A stretch of DNA of 64,000 nt from the NCBI GenBank assembly GCA_002633005.1, contig NMRA01000455.1:276595-340594 (forward strand), given 5' to 3'. Both the position numbers and the translations under genes were made by a program. Under the pieces are notes generated by a model. That model saw only the letters and a list, made by a program, of their open reading frames with translations. It was not told where the DNA came from and ran no database searches. Shown piece by piece: positions 1-12,000 of this stretch. Position 1 is the first letter of the stretch. Each line of letters starts with the position of its first letter. Origin of the DNA: Phoronis australis (lineage: Eukaryota; Phoronida; Phoronidae).

Positions 1-290
1 TCCAGTTTCCTGCAGGATAGGGCGTCGTCAGACACATAGTCCAGAAAGTTCCGTTCTTGGCGAGCACGAGGATCCGTTCCAGACACCACCACGAACTTGT
101 GACCACAGTAGCAAATTAAGACATTGTCCTTTCCAGAAAATTCTTACCCGAGTCGCGACATAAATCTTGTAAAGTCAGCAAGCAGTTCAACTTTCCATGC
201 AAGGCCGTAGCACGGTCATAATTTTACAGACGTCGCCAGAGAAAAGTTCTGGTTTGTTCGATTTACGTTGGGCGCCAAATGTAACAGAGC
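1..290 (-). mobile_element. Possible LTR-retrotransposon boundary with Lys-type primer-binding site
   Basis: Read on the minus strand, a sequence ending TGTTACA (to about 280) is followed after two bases by TGGCGCCCAACGT (277 down to 265). That arrangement is what one expects at the junction between a 5' LTR and a tRNA-Lys primer-binding site in Gypsy-like elements. The internal region would then run off the window at position 1. I could not locate the far end of the LTR, a target-site duplication or any gag/pol reading frame. The family reading is inference from this motif alone. Confidence 0.28.
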
Positions 291-1030
291 AAGTCTCCAC
301 TGAACCTCAAAATATGTATTTTATCTCATCAGGCATTCGTTTCAGTTCAATTTGCACATGATAACATCAACTTTCCATGAAAGCAAAAGAAGGAAACACC
401 CTTCTCCTAAGCCTGTCGCTAGCGAAGTCCCCGACACATACAGTCGCGCCCACATGCCCACGTAAAAAAGGCGAACTGAGACGCAACAAAGACATTAGCA
501 TAAGAATAACTGAACATTTGCAACTAAATAAGAATAACAATAAGCGTAAAGTTACGAACGTCCCGTCACACCATCATCACTCTATTCCACAAAATGTGTT
601 CTTTCGAAGGCTAAGAAAAGCCTTTTCACTGACTTTACACGTCAACTTGTGCGAATCTTTGAGCGCACGAGCATCCTGTGATCGCATTGATGTAACCAAA
701 TGCCGTTCAAAATGTAATCGAATGTTCCTGTCCATTCCGATCATCTTCGGGGTTTTTTCAAATCTCTTCACAACGTTTTGGGAAGAAAAAATAACTGGCA
801 GACCAAACGAGTGGTCGGCATAAGATCAATAGTCCAAACACACCGAGGGAATGTAATCATATAAGAAAAGAACACCATTGATACTTCTGTCCTCCGAAAC
901 ACGGTACCCTCTGACACAACGCCACCTATATTGAAAAGTGGCCCTGTGGTACATGATGAAGACACACCGAATTCCGTGAGTGGGCATCAGTGCGCATGTC
1001 TTGGTCGTAACCGATCACATCGCCACCATT

Positions 1031-1230
1031 TGCAGATCTACGTTTTCAGCAAGGGGGGTTTAGGATTCGAGCGAATCCGAGGCGCATAGAGCCGAGGGGT
1101 GTAAGATTTTTTTGTGGTTTTTAGTAGCTTATTTCGTTTTTTTGGCGATTTTTTTCAATTTTTATTTTTGATCCTGTCCCGAGGGCGGGGGTTTGAACCT
1201 CTTGAACCCCCCCTGTAGATCCGCTTCTGA
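1031..1230. repeat. Foldback element with G-rich/C-rich inverted ends
   Basis: A left end with GCAGATCTAC and AAGGGGGGTTT is mirrored by a right end GAACCCCCCCTGTAGATCCGC, with a T-rich centre. The GCGGATC + G-run design resembles the two GGGGCGGATCC elements at 14.8 and 15.5 kb, so this may be a diverged member of the same non-autonomous family. Boundaries are approximate and no duplication of the target was found. Confidence 0.4.
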
Positions 1231-1244
1231 TGCGAAGTGGAGCT

Positions 1245-1700
1245 TTCAACCTACTGATATAAAGAGTGTTTTAATACCTTTCCTGCCATCACAATACCGA
1301 CAAAATTCCACGGCTGTGCTGGGTAGGGTGTACTAATGGCTCGCAGAAAAAACCAAAACCTCTTGAAATACATGTTTCCATGGATGAAAGACGTCATGTT
1401 CCATATACATTTTCCACTGCGAAGAAGTTTACGCGCGCACGCGGAGTCAGGACTCCTACTGATAAAGCGGGTGAATTTCAGTCCCAGTCGATGTCAAAAA
1501 CTAAAATGAATTAGTGAATTTAACCCAATTAAACAATGGGAGGAACTGACAATAGGATTTATTTCTCTGTTTATAGATTGATAAACCATTAAATTGGTAC
1601 GTGAACTTCTATCCACCACGTCCGAGTTGGGATCAAGCGGAAGTAGCTTTCATGTTGTCGTTTCTTTGGACAGCACCGAATATGAAAAGTTCGCTAATGT
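1245..1700 (+). repeat. Dispersed repeat, second copy at 46560-47010
   Basis: This stretch aligns by eye, in the same orientation, with 46560-47010. Shared landmarks in order include CTTTCAACCTACTG / CTTCAACCCACTG, TTTCCTGCCATCACAAT / TTTCCTGCTATTACAAT, GGGATGTACTAATG-like text, CATGTTCCATA(CA)CATTTTCCACTG and GGAATTTATTCCTCTG-like text. No protein is encoded. It is probably a transposon fragment of unknown class. Confidence 0.6.
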
Positions 1701-2857
1701 GTTGACTCGAAGCCATTGTCTTAACAACTGAGAGAGTTTCAAATTGAAGGATTCTTGCCTAATTTTTTAAAATCTAAATGCAACCCGTTCGAGATGATGA
1801 ATGCGCGTGTTATCCACCGTTTCGGCACCGGTGATTTTCTTTCCGTGTTTCCAATTATACGCGTTTCGTGTAAATTATTTAGGCTATAAGCGGACATTTA
1901 TTACGAAGGATAGGAATTCCTGCTCCTCCTGAGAAAGTTGTTCGCCAAATTTCAAGGAACATTCAGAGAAAAACATGAAAACTTGGCGACTAAGGGGCAT
2001 GCCGATTCTCAGATCCGTCCGAATCTCGTCGTCACCTGTCTTCAGCTTCATATGAACGCATCTGCCAAATCTCAATAAGATCCTGCCAGGAGTTTAGGAG
2101 ATGCAGTTGCGGACACTGGACGCCGAATGACAGACACACTGTAATGACTGCAATATGCAACCATAATTGTATATGTGGGTGCACGCAAATAAGAATATCG
2201 TTTTACAGCAAATATGTAAATTAAACATTGAATTCCACGAATTCACAGTAGACCACTACTGACCTCCGGTCGGTGAACCGTCGTATCACTATAATGTGGC
2301 GGTGGGGGGAGCAAATGTCTCCCAGATTCGGGCAAAAATTTAGAAAACTTCGGTCAAAACAAGGAATATTCGAGCAGCCCGTGATTTACATGTAGCACTC
2401 ATGGAGAGGTCTCACCAGTAACAACGGATACAAAAACCAGAACGACAAGCACTACAACATAACAATCATTATAACAAAATAACAAAACAAAACGAATAAC
2501 ATGATAACGTCACGAGAGTAGCCATGCGTTATACAACTCTACCGCTTAGTGATATTCAAGGTGATATTCAATAACGAATATTTCTTAGCAACTAATTTCA
2601 AATAAATACATAGTACCTTATTAGCTACGCACGTTGGTTGCAGTGATAGGACAACGAAAACATGGAGCACCCAGACAAGGCTGACAGTTTATTGACAAGA
2701 GCAACGCATCGCGTTGGTGTGAGACCACCGCATGCATTGCAAAAGGAAAAAAAATCAATAAGAATGTAAAACTAACACCTAACATCGAGCAAAAAGGGCG
2801 CCGGATACACAGTAATATGCGTCCACATTACCTGGACGCATAAAAATACATTCTTAC

Positions 2858-3018
2858 CTCCACGCAGACGAACACGGACAAGATTCTGATACATCAAACG
2901 GTTGAATTCAGCGACTGCGTCATACCATGGCTGAACCAACATTAGGGGTATATTTAATGTGTAGTCTCTGACTTGTTGGTTGAAGAACGTTTGGACAATA
3001 GTACCGTCACGGTCCAAG
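2858..3018 (-). CDS. Paralogue A coding exon 5
   Basis: 161 bases encoding DRDGTIVQTFFNQQVRDYTL, then VQPWYDAVAEFNRLMYQ, ending RLRGG at donor GAG|GTAAGA in phase 1. In the family the next exon begins with GD and carries the HGR motif; that exon is not visible downstream within this window. Confidence 0.9.
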
Positions 3019-6000
3019 CTATGCAAAAACAAACAGACATTATCTAGCAATCTCTTTGACTGAGGAGTAAATGATAAATTGTTGGCGGTCGCCCATTCAT
3101 GAAATATTGGTATAACGTAGTAAAGAATGTCCGCGTGAGTGTAAATCTTAAATGTGAGGGATGTTTTAGGTACGTACGTTTACTCGTGGATCCATCGATA
3201 GAATGCATTCGCGCACCCAGCCTAAAATGGAGAGGGCTCGAATTTTTGAGAATGTGGACCTTTTACTAAAAATAAGCAAAAAACGGGGTACGCACAGAGC
3301 TATGAATTGTGCATTCGCCGAATTTTGTTAGTTCCTGCCATTTTAGTGAACCTTTGTCTCGTTTTCTACTATTTTGGAAATTTTATTTCTCTGAGAAGGA
3401 CCTTTTTGCCCACTTCGCTAAATGGGGGGTGGGCTCGTTCGAGCCCCCAAGACCCCTTGGGTGTACGCATGGAGTGCCGCCAATAGATGGCATTGTCTTA
3501 TGTGTATCTACACCTTAGGCGCTGACAAATGAATCGGTTATGTGACTTTTATCTTGCCAAAGAGCATTTTGCAGAAAAATCTATATGACACAAGGCCAAA
3601 AAAGCATACTAGTTCTGATCTTTTGAAAACCGAGTTGGTAATTTTTAACTGATTACTTTTCCAAAAACTAAACCGAAGCGAGAGTTGTTTACCTATCGCT
3701 TGGCAAACATTGACGTTTTAAATCTTGTTTACGTACCTTTGTGCAGCTGTTAAAAAATTACAACAAAAACACGAGACCTTGGCTTTAATTGATGCACGCG
3801 GGAATTTTTTAGTCGATGATCGAAGGTCTCAAAATAAGTCTACATGTAGGTACAGACCCTAACCAATTGTATTTTTTGCCCTATCAAGTCAAAGATAGCT
3901 TTTATTGTCCCTGATTCGCCTGCTCCCACATGAACACTTGCAAAACTAGTGATGGCTACACCTATGAATACAAAGAAATGCAGGTACAAAAATCTAAAGC
4001 CCCTACTGAACGACATAGTGGTTTTCAAATCCGCCCAAAATCTGCTTCAGCCCTGCTCTCGTCAATAAGAAAATATCCTCCAAATTTCATGACAAAGCTT
4101 CACTGAATTTGGTAAATATTATGCCAGCACAACAAATAAAGCTGCCACTAGATGAGAAATCTGTCCAGATCCGTTCAAAATCAACGGCAGCCATCCAAAA
4201 TTAAATGACCTTCATCTAACTTGGTAGATATTGAGGCAGGGAGAAACAATCAAGTTGGTACTACAAGGCATATCGATATTTGATCGAGTACAAAAATCAT
4301 ACAGTCAGTCACACTTTCGTTACTAGGAACATATCCCTAAAATTTCATTACGGATTTTACACAGCTTGAGATATACTGAGGCGAAATGTAAAAAAATGAA
4401 TACCAAACTACTGCATTTTCCTCTAGGGGTGAAACAAGTGCAAAGGGGATTTCGGTTGGAAAATTATCGAGTTGCGTCCTGGCCTGAAACGGCTCAGACA
4501 AATTTCATCAAGATTCATCCATATACTTTGTGAATATACTTGCAAATATGAAAACGTAAGTAAAAAAATTGAAGTCAGATCAGTGTCAAACGGGGTCGTC
4601 ATTCACTGTCGGTTTCCCAAGAACACTTCCACCAGAAATGAAGATCCAGCAAGACCAACAGAGATGATGACAGTATGCACCCGTATTTGTATACATAAGC
4701 GCACAAATAAAAAAGACATGGAAATATGTTCTTACTCTATAAGTGGGCGCCTGTAGTGAAGGTGGAAGTCATACTCTGATCTTCCGATGTCGTAATGATC
4801 GACGTCAACAGTGGCCAAGAGATTGAATGCATTCGGGTCTTTTTGCTTCAACAACTGCGCGGCGTAAATTCCGTCTGCGAACTCATTGCCGCCACCCTCG
4901 CCCCCACACTGCTTTATGCAGTGAAGAATCTGGATATTAGGAGAGTATTTATAGTATGGCAGATCCGAGTGTAAGCCTAGTCTTCTGTCGGTGTAAGCGA
5001 CATTGTTTGGATTATTTAACGTGACAACGTCGAATGTCAGTCTGAAAGGTATTATTATACGATACGTTAATGAACAATATGAAAAGTTTGTAAACTGGGT
5101 CATGAACTTTCAGGTAAACGCAATTCTCTAACAAAAAGGATATGATTTCTGGTTGTTCTTTCATTTTGATTTCCCAGATAAAATTTCTCTAGGGACAGAT
5201 TAATGGAAGTTAACAATGCAAAATTTCTCACAAAAAGAGTCTGAATAAGTGCAAGTCGTCCAAACAAAATGTCATTCAAATAGACAATACATATGCATAT
5301 CACTGTGATCATAACGTCTCAATAGTTGATAAAAAAAACCCAGCTTTATTCATATCCGGCCTCACATATGGCGAAAGAAAACGCGTCCCAGTCTGTGAAT
5401 AACGTTTTACACTTGCGACATTTAGCGAGCTGACTAGGTATGACATGTGACCTATTTTGATTTAAAATTATATCACAAACTCGTTCTTTCGGGCGTCGTC
5501 CGCAACTTTTACTCCTTGAAAAGGAAACCTATCAGTGTCAAGTCTCAAACAATATTTCAAAGGCAGAACAAATTGTGCGCTGAAAATTGTTAAAGTTAGT
5601 AATAAATTAGGAGAGGTTCAGTTCATGCAATATGAAAATAAAAAAAAATAAATCTAGAGTTCATATTGCATGTTTGAGACAGCTCAGCTCAGTTCAAGTT
5701 TATCCTCCGGGTGCTTTAATACCGTCGGACCGGCTCACTCACCACGACGTGAGTGTAAAAAGTCATTGAGAGACTGGGTCGCGCTTGTATGGCCGAACGT
5801 TGCTTTTTCCCCTGCACAAAAATGGATTTGACGCCAATACGCTTACGCGATAATTTACGATAGATTGCGAGCTCACCCGTAGTTGGTTTCATGCATGCGG
5901 GAATTCACCGTTCTCGTGCTCAGTTCCGACAAAGCAGTGTGGGGCGGACTACCTTCCACAATCGTGAGGCCGCTAACCCATAGTTTGTGCAGAAATTCCA

Positions 6001-9000
6001 AGAGAACTTGATCGTCGTCCATAATCTTGAAAGAAAGCGACTCGTGACATCAATACTCATGTTTTCACAACTCTATAAATTAAATCAACACACCGTGCTG
6101 TGGTCTCGGTTCGAGCAATAACGAATTGCCAGTCCTTGCCCAGCCCGGGAACCACATCCAATCTGAATAAACAATATTTTGAGACAATGCAAATGTGCAC
6201 TTCATAAATCCTGTTGACGTCATCACGGAAGCCAGTCTTCTTTCGTCACAAACCAAACACACGTTTTCAGTGACGTAGTCTAATTTCTCATGAGCATGAC
6301 AATGGTCTCTAGTTCAATCCCAGCTTCTGCCAAGAAAAAGGGAAATATTAAAGCTCATTACAGACCGTCAGAGTGCACCACACACCTGTGCTCTTTCTTT
6401 TTATGGTGACAGGACGGTGTAGTGGTTAGAGTATTGGACTGTTAATATAAAGGTCCCTAGTTAAATCTCAGCTTGCGCCAAGAAAAGAAGAAAAAAAGTG
6501 CTCATCATTGACCAACAGGAGTGTACGACCCACTCGTGCTCGTTTGTTTGAGAACGCTGTAACACCTGAAGATCGACCGATAAATGACCGACCGAAACGT
6601 CAGCCAAAGTGTAAACGCTAACGGTTGATGTAAGTAGAACAATAAACATTAGAAATGATGTCAAGATTACTTTCCCACGAGCTGTGGTTTTGTTTTCATG
6701 CACTAAGATCCCTTCTTCTTGTACTTTCCTCGTTGATTATCATTATTTTGGTCACACGGACAACTGCTCTTACTCGTGAGAGATTGATGAAAGAGTTTCG
6801 TTCGTAAAAAAACTCCGAGTTAAAAAAGAAGATTGAGTGTGCGCTGGTAAAAAAATATCGATGCTTGAAAATACAGCTCACAAGACAAGAAAACCGCTTG
6901 CAAGACAAGAAAACCGCTCTATGTAACATGCCTGGTAGGGGTCGTGTTGGAGACTGACTGGCATAGACGGATGACGACAAACAAATCTAGAAAATACAAA
7001 ATACAAATAAGAGACTAGTCAATATGAATATTCCACGATAATGTCCATAAACATGACAATGGCACTGAAAAGGAACGTCTTCCGCCAGTTTGTTGAAAAG
7101 TTCACGCAGAAAACATTGTTTTTCAAAACAACTCTACTAAAGACACGACTGAAAAGATTGGTGCGCGCAGCCGAAGAACCAAACAAGGCAGCACTTCATG
7201 AAATTGTGTGGATATAAAATTTGTACCCTCTAAGTCATCACCATCACCATCACCATCACCAACATCGGCATCAATCTTATTTTAATTCATTCCACACCCT
7301 CTTACACGTTTGTCACTGAAGTGTAGTCCATTTAGGAACACTTCTCGACAGGTAGATTTAATCCTATTTGACCATCCATGTTCACCATGTCAAAGTTCTA
7401 AAACTTGCATAGACTTGGTTAGATACTGTTATCAGAGCCAGTTAACAAATTACTGTAAAATACAAAACGGATTAACTGGAAAAATATTTTCTTCATTAAC
7501 ATAGCAAAATTCATCTTAACTTCAGTTTTGAGATTAAATGCATTTTTTCTGTTTTATTCAGGTGTGTGTTACGAAACCTTTTCGGGTCCATAGCGGTATT
7601 TCGCGGTACTTATAATTTTATCGCTTACAATTCCCAAACCTTGTACCAGTTTTACCAGAAAGGGTGACTGTTTTGTTCATGCCCAATGTTCCCCTGTCCT
7701 TCTGGTCTCCCGTCCCGACGTTCCCTTGGCTCAAGCTGATTCCTTAGCTTGATGATCGATCATTCCAATACCTAACCACCTTGGTAATTTGCGAGTCATT
7801 CCAAGTTTTCTTTAAATTGAACGCTCAGAAAAGTTCTGTTAGTCGTAGAAAAACTTCGCCATCTTTTTATTTGTGTTCTTATTTTCTAAATAAAACCTTT
7901 TGAAACAAATGACACATGGCCAAAACTCAACAATGGCGCCTACTCGAGATTTCAGTGGAAGCAAACGTCAGAGTGCAGCGGCACCTTTCCAGTCTCACGC
8001 TGACTAGGTATGTATCTAGTCTTATCTAAAGGCAGAAATTTGTCAAAGACAAAACAAGATGGAATGGTGTGTCGTCTGCGACCAATTATATTTATAATAC
8101 ACAGCGGGAGTATGTCTCCTGTTCATTGCCAAAAAACTCGCTTATATTAACTTTGCATTTGCCTTCCACCACCCGTTGCTCATCGAAAAATGCCCCCAGG
8201 TTGCCACTCATTTCAAACCCTTCAAAAGTTTCGTTTGTTTGCGCATGTGCTGAGTTCACACACTTATTGCCCAACAAAAGCATTGGTCAAACCACAACAA
8301 GTGTCAGCCCCTTTCACAGACAGCAAGACAAATTTTTCTTTTGAAAATTAGGGCTCATGTTAATGGTGTTATAGCAAATAACTCACAGTTTACCAATTAA
8401 GAATTGACACACGTCGGCTTGATGTAATGCAAATTGTTAAACCGTTCTTACTAAAGAATAAATGAGATCGTGAATTGACATACCCGGTAATGAATTTTTA
8501 TCACCGTCTGGTGTAAATTTGATTTTTTCATAAACAAGTGCTTTCCAAATATATACGCCCTGTAAAGATTTGCAGTATAAATCAACTAGCGACATTGTCA
8601 TTTTTGGTAATACATTTTTGTTTACAACTTCAATAACAGTATTAAAATGTTTGGGATGATAGGATAATAGCTCCATGTTTCACCACCAGGTAGGGCCACT
8701 TGTAACTGCAAAAATTTCGCAGGATGTGACTATTGTTAAAGTAAAAACTTTCATGATTAAGAAATTCTGAAAAGAAAGGCATTTTTCATGATCAGCTGTG
8801 CTTAATCCAGAGATATTGTTAATAAAACCAAATGTGCTAGATCTGGTTTCCAGTGCTACACTGTATTTACAAGGTGGAAGCACCCTCAATCAAGTGACGA
8901 ATAAATTATGAGGTGGGTGAGACCGACCCGCTTGGATTGGCTGTTGATGTCAACCTGTGAGCAGGTGACCAGAGTAATTGTCTACCATTCAAAATGCGGC

Positions 9001-12000
9001 ATAATGGTGAAACTGTTATTTGACAATACTTGAACCATTGACCCACTGGATATGTGCTGCACGGGTCACGAGTTTTTTTTGTCCGACTGCGACCGTGTGA
9101 CCCAGTCACGGTCGTCTGGCTAGCCGAAACGTTAGCACTGCGGTTGTCACTACACTTGGGCTGGACCTCCGAGACAAGAAGCAAATTATCTACATCATTC
9201 GTTATTACAATAAATTGGTGAAAATAGCAAAAAAACACGAGACGGCTCGGCAACATGTGTTTTTAAGGGACTATTCAAGAGCCTCCCTAGGAGTGTGCAC
9301 TGCTGTCGGTTGTGCGGTCTGTCGCTGGTCTGCTCAAGCCAACTATTTTTCTGGCCTGTCAAATATTGGTCGCCCTGTCGGGCAAGAATTCGTCAGTAAC
9401 CTTCTTTTTATTTTGTGCTATCATGCTTTTTCAACACTGAGCCCCAGAGATGCCGCTTCAGTACTGATCGCATAGATTACACAGACAGGTTCAACCAAGC
9501 AACGAAATCAACGTTTTGTTGCTATTTGAATAGACGTTTACCTAGAAAAGGCATTAAAACAACAATGCACGCTGTAATGGTCGACTGTGCATTCATTTAC
9601 TGATATTATCATTGTGCGCCATTTAGCTCTAGGACGGCGACTATCGCGCATGTACTACCTTGACTAGTGTGTTGTGGGCGCCTCATGCTGTTTGACCGAA
9701 AGAAAATTAAACAAAGCTCGTTTGAAAAATCTTATTGTACTTGCCTATGACAACAACTCTCCTATTCGTAAAATAGGTCAGGCGAAAAAAGCGTAGAAGT
9801 TCAAGGCTAAAGTACATGTATAACCGCCGGTGTCAATGACCTGATTGGTGTGCTAAATTAGAAACTGGGCCACCGACTCAAACAAACGCTCGCCCGCATC
9901 AATAACAACCAGATTCTCGCATTTTAGCACAAATTCTCGCCTTGCAGCAAAGCACTATAGATATACAGCCTTGGACCGATGTTTGTGAAATACAAACCAA
10001 AGAAAATCTGACACAAAATTAAGTCTCGTTGCACCTTGCGAGCTACATTCAAGGTGAGTGTCAACGAATCACGATACCCTAAGATATAGCCCGGAAGCTC
10101 TGTCAATCTCAATAGCACAAGGCGAAGAATTGGATCTGCATAGTTAGCACTTAAAGCCGTGACTGACTACCACCGTTCAACAACCTCAAGTCGAAATCCT
10201 CATCATGAGTTGGGAGATTCCATCAATAACGCTGCTATCGTTTTCAAATGCATGATGAGGCGGTTGTCGGTTCGTAAACATTCGGTGACAGTGCACCAAA
10301 ATTGGTGACTTGTGAACAACACGACGAAAAGCACTTGTCTTCAGGTCATCACAATAGACAGTAGCATGGTTTTAGGTGTGGGTATACTGAATAACGGTCT
10401 GTTATGGACTGTTTTTAAAATATTCCATTTTTGCATCATGAGGGCTACAAAAATAGGACTTGTATGATTTTTATGAATAAAATTGAGTTGCATAAATCGA
10501 AAACAAAACGATAATCTAAGAAACTGCAACAGAGTTTTCGAGATTTTATCTTGGACATTTAAATCATACGAAGTCTGCTCATTCTAATGATCCTGTCGTT
10601 TTGCTATGAATGCATATTTCTTTTTATCAAATTTTAATGAAAAAACATGGCCACGTTATCGGATTAATAGCAGAATACCATAAAGTCAAAAATAAAATTC
10701 TACGGAATTTCTACTTTTAGAAAATATATACTTTTGCAAAGTTAAATTCTATAGTTTTGTAGAAATTCGCGGGGCTAAATGTACAGAGTTGTCGATCAGG
10801 CCTAACATAACCTTAAGGAGAGACTGAACGTTTTCGACCACTACATATCCATTTAACTAATTATCAACAAATTCTTTAAAGGTATATATTGTTTTAAACT
10901 AGAAAGTCTGTGGACTTCGATTGCAATATGTAATTAAATAGTTTTTATTTTATGCAAATGCTTCATAAAAATCCTAAAAGTTTTTTTTTTCTGATATCCC
11001 TCACATGGAAGTGGAACGTTTCAAAAACAAACTCGTATCAATGCCTTAGAGAACAGTGCAAAGCATAGCAGGTGAAAGTTTCGTACGAATCCCATCCACC
11101 ATTTACCAAATTTAAATACTTTTCTAAGATACTCCATAACCTTAAAAGACAGAGCGAGAAGACGATTATATTTTACATGCCATAACCATTAGCATTACGT
11201 AAGGGCCTCTTCATACATTTCTTACCTTATCATAGTTAAAATATGGAACAATATAATCTTCATCCCATGCTTCCTGGGGCGGATTGAACTCGTTCAGCCT
11301 TGACAGCTGTTCTTTTGGGTCAAAACTTTTGGTCGTCAACCAGTCGACCGAGAATTCACTCTGATGTCCATCCGTCCATTCACATTTCAGTGTCTTTCCA
11401 TCGTCGCTTGCCTAAAATTCCAGCAACAAGCATCAGCCACTACGCAAATTGAAACATACAAATCTTTGCATCTCGGTGTGTGGGGACTGTAAAATTCCAA
11501 CCCTCCCCCATCCCGGTGAAAATGCTTATATTCTGGAAGGGGCACATCAGCCGATTGGTAACGAAATAAGCGTTTTTTTTTTGCTAAAAACGACCCACAT
11601 ACCTTTTCAACGAAAAAGACAGGACATAGAGCTTTTTTGCCAAGGGAGTGACCCCTATTACTACTTGCAATAAGTTTCCTATCAGAAGCTGTCTTCTTAA
11701 AACTGCTTTGGGGTACGTGGGGATGTGGTAACACTATTTTTTAAATCTAAGTCTAGGCTGTTTACATCATCCTCTCACTAGCCTATTTACATTGGCACGA
11801 CGTTTTGGTCAGCCATTTCTCCGGCCATTTTAAGGACTTAAAGCGTTCTAAGAAGAACGAGCACGGGTATATGGAACACTCAGGGTGATTAATGTTGAAA
11901 GTTTCTTTTTCTTGGCGCAAGCTGGGATTGAAGTACATGTAGGGATCTTCAGATTGTCATTCCGGTATTCTAACCACTACACCACGAGTCATCCATTAAT

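Noticed and set aside
377-823. 148-codon plus-strand ORF
   Set aside because: Composition is random-like, it begins inside the possible LTR region, and no domain or splice support is visible.
1884-2075. Minus-strand ORF containing KLKTGDDEIRTDLRIG, with AG|GTGAC placed like the acceptor of the missing exon 6 of paralogue A
   Set aside because: The expected HGR and Arg motifs are absent and there is no pyrimidine tract before the AG. The similarity to GDMVIFNNCR is only a few residues.
5619-5670. TTCATGCAATATGAA ... TTCATATTGCATG hairpin, with a similar motif near 19188
   Set aside because: Short arms and A-rich loop. It may be a repeat fragment, but two weak instances are not enough to define a family.
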